Made by a program: the position numbers and the translations under genes. From NCBI GenBank assembly GCA_964541895.1, contig CAZISM010000004.1:1-64000 (forward strand): DNA of 64,000 nt, given 5' to 3'. This document shows, piece by piece, positions 53,427-61,915 of this stretch; position 1 is the first letter of the stretch; every line of letters starts with the position of its first letter. Source of the stretch: CAZISM01 sp964541895. Lineage in GTDB: Bacteria; Zhuqueibacterota; Zhuqueibacteria; Residuimicrobiales; Residuimicrobiaceae. The notes under the pieces were generated by a model. The model was not told the DNA's origin. It searched no databases and was given only the letters and a program-made list of their open reading frames with translations.

Positions 53427-53464
53427 AAAAGCCCTGTATCTGTAGAACTGATACAGGGCTTTTT
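53427..53464 (-). terminator. bidirectional-type terminator after hsp20
   Basis: The stem AAAAGCCCTGTATC pairs with GATACAGGGCTTTT around a 9-base loop, with A- and T-runs on both sides. On the minus strand the T-run follows the stem and would end the hsp20 transcript before proA. Confidence 0.8.
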
Positions 53465-53489
53465 GCATAACCCGGCTAAACCGAAAACG

Positions 53490-53515
53490 ATGTCGGACCT
53501 TTGAAGGTCCGACAT
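53490..53515. terminator. second hairpin after hsp20, sharing the stem of the 46.9-kb terminator
   Basis: A 10-bp stem ATGTCGGACC with GGTCCGACAT. It has a short T-rich tail on the plus strand only. The stem sequence matches the one after the CPBP gene (TGTCGGAC / GTCCGACATTTT). It lies about 30 bp past the hsp20 stop. Confidence 0.55.
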
Positions 53516-53546
53516 TTTATCTGCTTTGCACCAATATGAATATATT

Positions 53547-53963
53547 CTAGTTGATCGAAATCTCTCGCGGTTTGGCTTCTTCGGCTTTCGGCAGCGTCAC
53601 CGTCAGAACGCCGTTGCGATAATCCGCCTTGATGTTTTCGGCTTTGACCCGTTCGGAGAGCGTAAAGGTGCGCTGAAAGGTGCCGAAGGCGCGTTCGCTG
53701 CGGTAATAGTTTTTACCTTTCTCCTCATGCTCCGCTTTGCGTTCGCCGCGGATGGTCAAGAGGTTGTTTTCCAGGTTGACTTTAAGATCCTTCTTGTCGA
53801 TTCCGGGCAGATCGGCATGGACCACGATCGCCTCAGGGGTCTCTTCAATGTCGACGCGCGGGGACCATACCACCGAGTCTTCTTCAAATACCCGGGACGG
53901 GGCCGGCACAAAAGAATTCCAGAAATTGGCCGTCTCTTCTGCATTACGTCTGGTTAACCACAT
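53547..53963 (-). CDS. small heat shock protein, Hsp20/alpha-crystallin family
   Basis: 138 aa ATP-independent holdase chaperone that binds unfolding proteins as large oligomers. The alpha-crystallin domain shows SPRVDIEETPEAIVVHADLP, GIDKKDLKVNLENNLLTIRG, the ERAFGTFQRTFTLSERV block and NGVLTVTLPKAEEAKP, followed by an REISIN tail with the I-x-I-like motif. I use ATG 53963 with AGGAG 7 bases before it; an upstream ATG would add 18 residues of unlike sequence. A promoter and an inverted-repeat operator lie about 110-190 bp upstream. Confidence 0.92.
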   Translation of the reverse strand: MWLTRRNAEETANFWNSFVPAPSRVFEEDSVVWSPRVDIEETPEAIVVHADLPGIDKKDLKVNLENNLLTIRGERKAEHEEKGKNYYRSERAFGTFQRTFTLSERVKAENIKADYRNGVLTVTLPKAEEAKPREISIN

Positions 53964-54076
53964 GGTGTTGCTCCTTTCTTGATATTTTGATTGATATTGT
54001 TTTCGTGGTTCTACCAATACTTATACAAACAGCGTGCCAATTTTTATATTTATTATTATATATTGTTATTATAGAA

Positions 54077-54104
54077 TTTATATCAATTGCGCCAATTTTG
54101 TCAA
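54077..54104 (-). promoter_or_regulatory. sigma70-type promoter of hsp20
   Basis: On the minus strand a -35 TTGACA (54099-54104) and a -10 TATAAA (54077-54082) are 16 bp apart, in a very A+T-rich stretch about 115 bp before the hsp20 ATG. The spacer contains the small palindrome AATTGGCGCAATT. Confidence 0.65.
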
Positions 54105-54106
54105 TA

Positions 54107-54155
54107 TGGCAGACAAAATAAAAATGTCTGCCAATAAGAGAATAACTGGCAGACA
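54107..54155 (-). promoter_or_regulatory. CIRCE-like 9-9-9 inverted repeat next to the hsp20 promoter, with a third half-site
   Basis: TGGCAGACA (54107-54115), nine bases, then TGTCTGCCA (54125-54133) form a perfect 9-bp inverted repeat with a 9-bp spacer. A third copy of TGGCAGACA lies at 54147-54155. The repeat abuts the -35 box. The geometry equals that of CIRCE, but the sequence does not (CIRCE is TTAGCACTC), so the cognate regulator may be another one. It also lies only about 40-60 bp beyond the deacetylase stop. Confidence 0.55.
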
Positions 54156-54194
54156 TTGGTCATTTTGACAAGTCAGCAGGTTGTGCTGGCAGCG

Positions 54195-55199
54195 TCAGCG
54201 CACATTGCGCAAAGCGTTATATTTTTCATACCGTTTCATTACTTCGCGCCAGTTGGTAAAAATAATGCCCTGGTCTTTTAAAAACTGTTTTACTTCCGTA
54301 TCCGAGAACATTTGGCCCTCCCAGACCCGTTGCTGCCACGAGTTGGTGATCTGTTTCAGCGCCTCACTATACTCGGCGGGATGGAAAATGATTTCCGTCA
54401 GTCCGGGTTTCAGGCTTTGCACCTGTTTGTAGAAATCGCTCTTTTTCTGCGCATAGGTCGGCGCCGAAGCGATGGATTGGAAATCGTCCAGTCGCGGCTG
54501 AGGGTACTGCGACAGTTGGCCGATCAATTCATCGGTAATGGGATATCCCTGTTGACGAAAACGGATCATGAGTGAATCAGTGGGATTGGGCACCATGGCG
54601 GGTATTTTGTAATCCAGAGCGATCTGCAAATAGGCTTTGGCAAAATCGAGTTTGCCATAGACTGTGCCCATGTGGGTGTCCAGGTGGGTCGGTTGCCACC
54701 CCTGCTTGATGGCGGCATCGATCTGGCTGCGGATTTCGCGATCGACCTCGGCGGTGTTGGCGCGCAGCACCACACCGATCACTTCCTTCCATAAAAAGCC
54801 ATCGGGATCAAGCAGACCCGGTACGATGCTGCGATCGCTGACCGGGCCCCAGCGCCAGGTTTTCCATTCACTGGTCAAGGTGCTGTGAATGCCGACATCG
54901 AATTGGGGATGGCTGATCGCCCAGGCGATCATTTCGGCAGCAGCGGCACACGGCATCATCACGGCGGTGGATTGGATCTCGCCGGCCAGCAAATAGTTCT
55001 GCACCGCGGCGTTGGCCTCCACGCTCATGCCGGCATCGTCGGCATGCAGGATCAGGATCTTTTTTCCCTGCGGAAAGCCCAGCAGCTCGGCTTGTGTTTG
55101 CCCGCTCGGCGCCGCCGGCGCAGCGAGACGGCCGACGGATTTGCATTCGGCATTAAAGAAGGCGAACAGAATCAGCAACAGCACATAACCAGTCTTCAT
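54195..55199 (-). CDS. YdjC/ChbG-family carbohydrate deacetylase, exported
   Basis: 334 aa with a signal peptide (TGYVLLLILFAFFNAEC, possibly lipidated). ChbG-type enzymes remove acetyl groups from diacetylchitobiose and related sugars, with a metal in the (beta/alpha) fold. Motifs are KKILILHADDAGMSVEANAA with the metal Asp-Asp, QFDVGIHSTLTSEWKTWRWG, GWQPTHLDTHMGTVYGKLDF with the metal His, and TEIIFHPAEYSEALK. The ATG has AAGGAT about 10 bases upstream. It is directly before hsp20 on the minus strand, but not in one operon by spacing. Confidence 0.82.
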   Translation of the reverse strand: MKTGYVLLLILFAFFNAECKSVGRLAAPAAPSGQTQAELLGFPQGKKILILHADDAGMSVEANAAVQNYLLAGEIQSTAVMMPCAAAAEMIAWAISHPQFDVGIHSTLTSEWKTWRWGPVSDRSIVPGLLDPDGFLWKEVIGVVLRANTAEVDREIRSQIDAAIKQGWQPTHLDTHMGTVYGKLDFAKAYLQIALDYKIPAMVPNPTDSLMIRFRQQGYPITDELIGQLSQYPQPRLDDFQSIASAPTYAQKKSDFYKQVQSLKPGLTEIIFHPAEYSEALKQITNSWQQRVWEGQMFSDTEVKQFLKDQGIIFTNWREVMKRYEKYNALRNVR

Positions 55200-55725
55200 A
55201 ACGATCCTTTCTGATCCGGGTAAACGGGCATTGGGTATCAGCATAAAATCCTGCACAATATATAAAGTTTTTAAACGATATGCATGTAAAAAACCTGACC
55301 AATCCATGCTTCGGCTGCTTTAAAAAAGAACTAACCTGAAGTATCCATCGCCGAGAACGCCGAGTTACACAGAGAAACAAAAAAGCATCGCGTCGAGATT
55401 TAATATCATCGTAAAGGTAACAATCGGCTGTTTTTGATTAGATCAGGCTGAATGGGCGAACATGAAAAGAATGCCTCCTGGAGGCAGAGACAACAAAGGG
55501 AGCATTTGCTTGCATGGAAATAAAAAGTGATGTATATTCACAACACGATTGTCAAACCAAGAGGAGAGTCATGAAAAAACATCTCGCGCTGTACACGCTG
55601 ATCCTGGNNNNNNNNNNNNNNNNNNNNNNNNNNNNNNNNNNNNNNNNNNNNNNNNNNNNNNNNNNNNNNNNNNNNNNNNNNNNNNNNNNNNNNNNNNNNN
55701 NNNNNNNCAAACCAAGAGGAGAGTC
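55200..55725. other. intergenic stretch with assembly gap and duplicated contig end
   Basis: The 55 bases at 55553-55607 are repeated exactly at 55708-55762, on either side of 100 N (55608-55707). They include the ribosome site and the first codons of GH78. The copy before the gap is therefore a scaffold artifact; the duplicated start codon at 55571 is not a separate gene. Bases 55200-55552 show no gene. Confidence 0.85.
55608..55707. other. 100-N assembly gap with duplicated flanks
   Basis: Exactly 100 N of placeholder length. Both flanks share 55 identical bases, so the two contigs most likely overlap here and the true gap length is zero or negative. Confidence 0.95.
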
Positions 55726-58700
55726 ATGAAAAAACATCTCGCGCTGTACACGCTGATCCTGGGTCTTTTCCTGTCATCCTGCTCGTTGTTCACGAGCAAA
55801 GCGGGAAAACCACAACAACTGCTCTGTGAATACCGCGTCAATCCCATGGGCATTGTCCCGGCCAAACCCAGACTGGGCTGGATGCTGAATGATACGCGCC
55901 GTGGGGCGCGCCAAACGGCCTACCAGATTCAGGTCGCCACCACCAGAGAACGGCTGGAGAAAAATCAGCCGGACATGTGGGACACCGGCAAAGAAGAGTC
56001 TGACCAGAGTGTGCAGGTCGAATACGACGGATCCCTGACCGAAACCGGTCATCGCTACTATTGGCGCGTACGGACCTGGGATCAGAATGGCGAGGTGTCG
56101 CGTTTCAGTGAAATTGCCTGGTGGGAAACGGCTCTGCTCTATCCCATCGACTGGCAGGACGCCAAATGGATCGGCAAACATGAAAAGCGCAGCGATTCCA
56201 CCAGCCTGATCCAGGGCATGTGGATCTGGCACCCCAGGGAGAACGGCATCGGCAAGCCGATCTACTTCCGCCATCCGTTTTCCGTCGCCGGCAAGCCGGT
56301 CAAGGCCGCGCGCATCTATATCACGGCCGACAACGCCTTTCACCTCTATGTAAATGGTCAGGAAGTCGGCGAAGGCACCGTCTGGCAGCGTCTGAACGAA
56401 TATCCGGTGGAAAAACTGTTGCAGGCCGGCGACAACCTCATCGCCGTCCGCGCCACCAACAACGCCGGCACGGTCTGCGGCCTGTTCGCGCAACTCTTCA
56501 TCACCTACCAGGACGGCAGCAACCAGATTTTGAGCACCAGCCGCGACTGGCGCTGCACGACGCAGGAGCAATCCGGCTGGAACAAACTCTCCGCTCCTGC
56601 GGCCGGTTGGCAGGTCAGCGCAGAAATCGAGCCCATGGGCGGACAGCAATGGGGCCGGCCGGGAGACAGCTATACGCCGCCGCGTTCGCTGCAGGCGCGA
56701 AAAGGTTTCACCATCGAGCGCCGCTTTGAACAGGCGCGGCTTTACATCACCGGTCTGGGCGCCTACGATGCCTTTATCAACGGCGAACGGGTGGGCGACG
56801 TTCTAGCACCGGGCTGGACCAGCTATGAAAAAAAGGTGTTCTATCAGACCTATGACGTAACCCCCCTTTTAAAACAGGGTGACAACGCCATCGCCGTCAT
56901 GCTGGGCAACGCCTGGTGGAGCGGCGGCATGGGCGCATCACCGCGCCGCACCTATAGCGAAGGTCCCCTGCGTCTGATGTGCCAATTGGTCATCACCTTC
57001 CCGGATGGCAGAAAACATGTGATCTATAGCGACGAGACCTGGAAAATCAAAGAATCGCCCCTCCTGTTCAACAACATCTATGACGGCGAGATCTATGATG
57101 CGCGCCTGGAAACCGAACACTGGGCTGACACGGAATGCGATGAATCCGGCTGGGAACCGGTCGAACTCTGCAGCCACGACGGCAGCATCATAACTGCGCA
57201 GATCGGTCCGCCTATCCGTAAAACCCAGGAGATCAAACCGGTTGCGGTCACCGAGCCCAAACCCAACGTCTATGTGTTTGATATGGGACAGAACCTGGCC
57301 GGCTGGGCCAGGTTATCGGTGCAGGGACCGGCCGGACAAAAAGTGCAGCTGCGCTTTGCCGAAGTGCTCAACGCGGACGGCACCATCTATGTCGATAACT
57401 ATCGCGGCGCCAAGGCCACAGATGTCTATATTCTCAGCGGCAAAGGCCGGGAGAGCTGGGAACCCCGCTTTACCTACCGCGGCTATCGTTATGTCGAAGT
57501 GACCGGCTTTCCGGGCAAACCTGAGCTGGACGCATTGACCGGCTGTGTCGTTCATTCGGACGTGGCGCAAACCGGAAGCTTTGCCTGCTCGGAGCCGCTG
57601 CTGAACAAACTCTATGCCAACATCGACTGGGGTCTGCGCGGTAACCTGCACAGCGTGCCCACCGACTGTCCGCAGCGTGATGAACGGCTGGGCTGGATGG
57701 GCGATGGCCAGATCATTGCGCCCACCGCCTGCTTCAATCGTAACATGGCCGACTTTTTCACCAAATGGCAGATGGACATCATCGAAGATCAGGACCCGAC
57801 CGGTGCCGTTCACGACGTCACCCCCTCCTTCGGATTTAAAGGGACGGCCTCGCCGGCCTGGGGCGATGCGGTGATCGTCGTCCCCTGGTCCCTCTATCTC
57901 TACTATGGCGACCGTCGTATTCTTGAAACCAGCTATAACGGTATGGCCGCCTGGGTCGAGTTGATGAAGCGGGAGAGCAAAGAGTATCTGTACGAACGCG
58001 AAGGCTATGGCGACTGGATCGCAGTGGTGCCGTCGCCGAAAAAGCCGATCGGCGCGGCCTATTTCTATTATGGCGCCGCCACCATGAGCCGGGTCGCGCG
58101 CGTGCTGGGCAAAGAAAAAGATGCGCTCCAGTATGCCGAGCTGGCGCAAAAAATAGCCGCCGCGTTTCAAAAAGCGTATTACGACCGGAGCAGCGGCTGG
58201 TATACCGGCGCCACGCAGACGGCCAACCTGTTGCCCCTGGAATTCGGCATCACCCCGCAAGAGGAGGTCCCGGCCGCTGTCAACGCCCTGGTTGAGGATA
58301 TCAAGGCGCGCAACGTTCATCTCTCCACCGGATTTGTCGGCACCCCGTTCATTCTGCCGGTGTTGAGCAAATACGGTCACCACGATCTCGCCTTTCGGCT
58401 GGCGGTGCAGAAAACCTATCCTTCGTGGGGCTATATGATCGAAAAGGGCGCCACTACCATCTGGGAACTATGGAACAGCGACACCGAGGGCCCGGGCATG
58501 AATTCGCGCAACCATTACGCCCTGGGCGCGGTCGGCCGCTGGATGTACGACCAGCTGCTGGGCCTGCAGCCCGATGAACAGCAGCCGGGATACAAAAAAG
58601 CGTTGATCGCTCCAGCTCCGGTCGGCGATTTGACCTGGGTTGAAGGTGAAATCAAAACCTTGTACGGACCGCTGCGCTGCCGCTGGCAGAAAGAAAAACG

Positions 58701-58926
58701 AACGTTGCGTCTCGCCGTATCGATCCCGGCCAACACCACGGCTGAAATACGCATTCCCTGTGAAGGTCAGACCGAACCCAGCATCGTGGAGGATGGACAG
58801 CATCTGGTGCACAAGGGCAAAGCGGCTGCGGCCATTGAAGGGTTGAAATTCCTGCGCCTGGAAAAGGAGGTCGTGGTGGTGGAAGCCCAGGCCGGCCAGT
58901 ACGAGTTTTTGCGCGTGGATGAATGA
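55726..58926 (+). CDS. alpha-L-rhamnosidase, GH78, exported lipoprotein
   Basis: 1066 aa with a lipobox (LFLSSC, Cys about 19). The order of domains is an N-terminal Ig-like part (CEYRVNPMGIVPAKPRLGWM), the first rhamnosidase N-domain (GLGAYDAFINGERVGDVLAP), a beta-sandwich and the (alpha/alpha)6 catalytic barrel. The barrel has PTDCPQRDERLGWMGDGQII (general acid region, about residue 646), PAWGDAVIVVPWSLYLYYGD and GATTIWELWNSD. The C-terminal beta domain ends GQYEFLRVDE. GH78 cleaves alpha-rhamnosyl bonds. I start at the ATG after the gap, with AGAGGAGAG upstream; the same start also occurs before the gap because the contig end is duplicated. Confidence 0.9.
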   Translation: MKKHLALYTLILGLFLSSCSLFTSKAGKPQQLLCEYRVNPMGIVPAKPRLGWMLNDTRRGARQTAYQIQVATTRERLEKNQPDMWDTGKEESDQSVQVEYDGSLTETGHRYYWRVRTWDQNGEVSRFSEIAWWETALLYPIDWQDAKWIGKHEKRSDSTSLIQGMWIWHPRENGIGKPIYFRHPFSVAGKPVKAARIYITADNAFHLYVNGQEVGEGTVWQRLNEYPVEKLLQAGDNLIAVRATNNAGTVCGLFAQLFITYQDGSNQILSTSRDWRCTTQEQSGWNKLSAPAAGWQVSAEIEPMGGQQWGRPGDSYTPPRSLQARKGFTIERRFEQARLYITGLGAYDAFINGERVGDVLAPGWTSYEKKVFYQTYDVTPLLKQGDNAIAVMLGNAWWSGGMGASPRRTYSEGPLRLMCQLVITFPDGRKHVIYSDETWKIKESPLLFNNIYDGEIYDARLETEHWADTECDESGWEPVELCSHDGSIITAQIGPPIRKTQEIKPVAVTEPKPNVYVFDMGQNLAGWARLSVQGPAGQKVQLRFAEVLNADGTIYVDNYRGAKATDVYILSGKGRESWEPRFTYRGYRYVEVTGFPGKPELDALTGCVVHSDVAQTGSFACSEPLLNKLYANIDWGLRGNLHSVPTDCPQRDERLGWMGDGQIIAPTACFNRNMADFFTKWQMDIIEDQDPTGAVHDVTPSFGFKGTASPAWGDAVIVVPWSLYLYYGDRRILETSYNGMAAWVELMKRESKEYLYEREGYGDWIAVVPSPKKPIGAAYFYYGAATMSRVARVLGKEKDALQYAELAQKIAAAFQKAYYDRSSGWYTGATQTANLLPLEFGITPQEEVPAAVNALVEDIKARNVHLSTGFVGTPFILPVLSKYGHHDLAFRLAVQKTYPSWGYMIEKGATTIWELWNSDTEGPGMNSRNHYALGAVGRWMYDQLLGLQPDEQQPGYKKALIAPAPVGDLTWVEGEIKTLYGPLRCRWQKEKRTLRLAVSIPANTTAEIRIPCEGQTEPSIVEDGQHLVHKGKAAAAIEGLKFLRLEKEVVVVEAQAGQYEFLRVDE

Positions 58927-58975
58927 GCATCCCCCCTGCCGTTGCGAGCGCAGGCACGGGGGGCGTGCCTATTAT

Positions 58976-59132
58976 TGTCATTGCGAGCGCAGGCGCGGGA
59001 GGTGTGTAAGGGAAGGTGCTGGTATGCAGCGAAGCAATCTCCGGCATTCGTCCCGGATCACTCTTTGAGATTGCCACGCTTCATTGGAGGGCCGGCGCCA
59101 TGGTGAGAGCAGTTCCTCCGCTCGCAATGACA
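58976..59132. repeat. 157-bp MITE-like element with perfect 14-bp terminal inverted repeats
   Basis: The ends TGTCATTGCGAGCG (58976-58989) and CGCTCGCAATGACA (59119-59132) are exact inverses. Inside lie GCGAAGCAATCTCC and GAGATTGCCACGCTTCATTG, which also resemble each other inverted. A degraded extra end lies just before it (GTTGCGAGCGCAGGC at 58941). Such CATTGCGAGCG elements are known as widely dispersed non-coding repeats in several phyla; no transposase is inside. Confidence 0.75.
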
Positions 59133-59215
59133 GACGCCGCTGCCAGAAAAATCTTGATTATCCTCTGAATAAACGCTAGATTGCACACTAAACAGTAACC
59201 AATTCCGGAGGACGA

Positions 59216-60748
59216 ATGTTCAAAGCACATCCGCGTGGTCTGATTGTGGCTTTTTTTGCCAACATGGGTGAGCGGTTCGGCTTTTACACCATGATGGCCA
59301 TCCTCGTGCTCTTTCTGCAGGCCAAATACGGCCTGAACGAAGAAAAGGCCGGTAATATTTACAGCTGGTTTTATTTCGGCATTTATGCTCTGGCTCTGCT
59401 GGGCGGTTTTCTCGCCGATGCCACGAAAAACTACAAAGGCACCATTCTGGTGGGTATTTTTATCATGCTGGCCGGCTATAGCATCATCGCCGTGCCCGGC
59501 ATGACCCTGACCGTTACGGTCATCGGCCTGTTTGTCATTGCGCTGGGCAACGGGCTTTTCAAGGGCAACCTGCAGGCCCTGGTGGGACAAATGTACGATA
59601 ATCCCGAATATTCAAAACTGCGGGATTCGGCTTATATGATTTTCTACATGGGCATCAACATCGGCGCCTTTTTTGCGCCCAACGCCGCCACCGGCATCCG
59701 TAACTGGTATCTGACCAGCAACGGTTTCCGGCACGACGCCAATCTGCCGGCTCTCTGCCACCAGTTCATCGGCGGCCACCTCAAAGATCTGCAGGCATTC
59801 AAAACCCTGGCGGACGGCGCCAGTCTGTCCGGACCGGTGATGGATCTGAGCCAGTTCGCCCACACCTACCTGGATGTGTTTGCCCGGGGCTATAACTATG
59901 CGTTCGCCATCGCNNNNNNNNNNNNNNNNNNNNNNNNNNNNNNNNNNNNNNNNNNNNNNNNNNNNNNNNNNNNNNNNNNNNNNNNNNNNNNNNNNNNNNN
60001 NNNNNNNNNNNNNGATTATACCGCCAAGGCGGTCGGGCCGATCACCAACATCTTTTTCGATCTCAAAGCTCTGCTCTCGGCCATCGCGGTCATCATTGGC
60101 CTGGTCTTCGCCCTGAAAAAAGAAGATTCGGGCCAGAAGCGTCTCCTCGGCGTCGGACTCATCATCGCCGGTGTGATCCTGACGCGCTATTTCCTTTCCA
60201 GCTACCAGGAGAGCAACGCCATCGAACCCGAGACCTTTCAGCACTTTAATCCCCTGTTCATCGTATTTCTCACGCCGGTGTTTCTGGCGCTGTTCGCCTA
60301 TTTGAATAAAAAATCCATAGAACCCTCGACGCCGAAAAAAATCGGCATCGGCATGATCATCGCTGCCATCGGTTTTTTCCTGATCCTCTTTGCTTCGTTT
60401 AAACTGCCGTCGCCGCTCTCCCTGGCCGGCGTGACCTCGCCCGACCGCGTGTCGCCCTACTGGTTGATCAACAGCTATCTGGTGTTGACCATCGCAGAGC
60501 TCTTTCTCAGCCCCATGGGACTTTCCTTTGTCTCCAAAGTTTCGCCGCCGCGGTTTCAGGGGTTGATGCAGGGCGGCTGGTTGGGAGCCACGGCCATCGG
60601 CAACAAGCTGTTATTTGTCGGCAGCTATTTCTGGGGCCGGCTGGAACTCTGGCAACTGTGGGCCATTTTCACCGTCTGCTGCCTGGTATCCGCCAGCCTG
60701 ATATTCATTATGATGAAACGGCTGGAAGCTGCCACCAAAACCACCTGA
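59216..60748 (+). CDS. POT-family proton-dependent peptide transporter (gap inside)
   Basis: Inner-membrane importer of di- and tripeptides driven by protons. The N-terminal signature NMGERFGFYTMMAILVLFLQ contains the E-x-x-ER-F-Y motif of the family, and ADATKNYKGTILVGIFIMLA and FKGNLQALVGQMYDN follow. A 100-N gap (59914-60013) lies in the middle, so the length of 510 codons is nominal. The C-terminus (NSYLVLTIAELFLSPMGLSF, SKVSPPRFQGLMQGGWLGAT) fits POT proteins. GGAGG precedes the ATG by 7 bases. A hairpin ends the gene, and the M55 aminopeptidase a few kb away could process the peptides. Confidence 0.84.
   Translation: MFKAHPRGLIVAFFANMGERFGFYTMMAILVLFLQAKYGLNEEKAGNIYSWFYFGIYALALLGGFLADATKNYKGTILVGIFIMLAGYSIIAVPGMTLTVTVIGLFVIALGNGLFKGNLQALVGQMYDNPEYSKLRDSAYMIFYMGINIGAFFAPNAATGIRNWYLTSNGFRHDANLPALCHQFIGGHLKDLQAFKTLADGASLSGPVMDLSQFAHTYLDVFARGYNYAFAIXXXXXXXXXXXXXXXXXXXXXXXXXXXXXXXXXXDYTAKAVGPITNIFFDLKALLSAIAVIIGLVFALKKEDSGQKRLLGVGLIIAGVILTRYFLSSYQESNAIEPETFQHFNPLFIVFLTPVFLALFAYLNKKSIEPSTPKKIGIGMIIAAIGFFLILFASFKLPSPLSLAGVTSPDRVSPYWLINSYLVLTIAELFLSPMGLSFVSKVSPPRFQGLMQGGWLGATAIGNKLLFVGSYFWGRLELWQLWAIFTVCCLVSASLIFIMMKRLEAATKTT
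59914..60013. other. 100-N assembly gap inside the POT transporter gene
   Basis: Unlike the first gap, the two flanks share no sequence, so an unknown amount of the transporter is missing. The reading frame across the gap is not informative. Confidence 0.95.
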
Positions 60749-60767
60749 TCCATCGAATTCGAAAGAA

Positions 60768-60804
60768 CCGGCCGGCGAACAGCGTAGAGCTGCTCGTCGG
60801 CCGG
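60768..60804 (+). terminator. strong hairpin after the transporter gene
   Basis: The 11-bp stem CCGGCCGGCGA pairs with TCGTCGGCCGG (one G-U), extended by CAGC/GCTG around a GTAGA loop. It starts 20 bp past the stop but lacks a T-run. Confidence 0.55.
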
Positions 60805-60883
60805 CTTGAATAACCTGAACCGCCGCGAATCGCCCCGCTGATCATCTGCAGCGACGGCGACAGCAGCGCAACCTTCCGACTCT

Positions 60884-61897
60884 ATGACGTTCCTAAACGA
60901 AATCAATGAGCAGCCGCAGGCGCTGCAGGCGTGGGCTCTATGGAGCAGCCGGCCTGATGTGACAATGCCGATCCGGGAGTTCCTGTCACAGCACGCGCAC
61001 CGGCGGATTATTTTTTCCGGCATGGGCAGTTCGCTTTTCAGCGCCATGACCGCCGCGCATCTGCTGCACCAGAACGGCCGGCTCTGTCAGGTCTGTGATG
61101 CACAGGAGCTGCTGTCCCATTACAGCGCTCTGCTCAACGACCAGGCGCTGTTCGTGCTCATCTCCCAGTCCGGCAGCAGCGCCGAGCCGCTGCAGCTGGC
61201 GCAACAGGTGCCGGGCCGTTATCTCGCCATCACCAATCAGCCGGGCAGCCCTCTGGCGCGCCTGGCGGCCAGCACCATCCCGCTCTGCGCCGGTGCGGAG
61301 CATCACACCACCAGCAAGACCTATACCAATTCCATCGCCGCCCTTTTGACCGTGGCGCGCTGGCTGATGGACGATCCGTCATCCGCTGAGAAGCTGTGGC
61401 GCCAGGCCGCCGCAGAGATGGCCCGACTTATCCACAGCGCCCGGGAGTACCTTCCGGCCGCCCTGGCAACATTGCAGGACTGCACATCGGTGGCCATCAT
61501 CGGCTCCGGCGCCTCTTTGGCCAACGCCTGCCAGGCGCAACTGGTTTTGACCGAAGTGGCCCATCTGCCGGCCATCGCCTATACGCCCGGACAATTTCTC
61601 CACGGTCCCATCGAGGCAATTGATCGTCGCTTCTGCGCCATTATTCTGGATGCCACGGCCGGCGCAGGCCAAACCGAAACCATCATCGACGAAATCATGC
61701 GCTACGATGGCCGGGTGATTTGCATCAGCACGAAAACCGAAACAGCAGCGAGAAAGGGCATCGCCTCGATTCCGCTGCGATGGCCATTGCCCATGCTGGC
61801 AGAGGTGCTGGAAATCGTTCCTATAGAATTGCTGGCCAACAGCCTGGCCCTGGCAAAAGGGCTGGAGCCCGGCCGCCTGCTGCGAACACAAAAATAA
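60884..61897 (+). CDS. SIS-domain sugar-phosphate isomerase/aminotransferase-like protein
   Basis: 337 aa with two SIS folds, as in the isomerase half of GlmS and in AgaS/FrlB. Motifs are RRIIFSGMGSSLFSAMTAAH with the phosphosugar loop, LFVLISQSGSSAEPLQLAQQ with the second loop, YTNSIAALLTVARWLM, VAIIGSGASLANACQAQL, and GQFLHGPIEAID. It lacks the glutaminase domain, so it probably deaminates, isomerises or deglycates amino sugars. It is first in a small cluster with the DDAH-like gene (18 bp) and SRPBCC. The substrate is unknown. Confidence 0.78.
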   Translation: MTFLNEINEQPQALQAWALWSSRPDVTMPIREFLSQHAHRRIIFSGMGSSLFSAMTAAHLLHQNGRLCQVCDAQELLSHYSALLNDQALFVLISQSGSSAEPLQLAQQVPGRYLAITNQPGSPLARLAASTIPLCAGAEHHTTSKTYTNSIAALLTVARWLMDDPSSAEKLWRQAAAEMARLIHSAREYLPAALATLQDCTSVAIIGSGASLANACQAQLVLTEVAHLPAIAYTPGQFLHGPIEAIDRRFCAIILDATAGAGQTETIIDEIMRYDGRVICISTKTETAARKGIASIPLRWPLPMLAEVLEIVPIELLANSLALAKGLEPGRLLRTQK

Positions 61898-61915
61898 CTG
61901 GCCGGCGCCCCTTTT

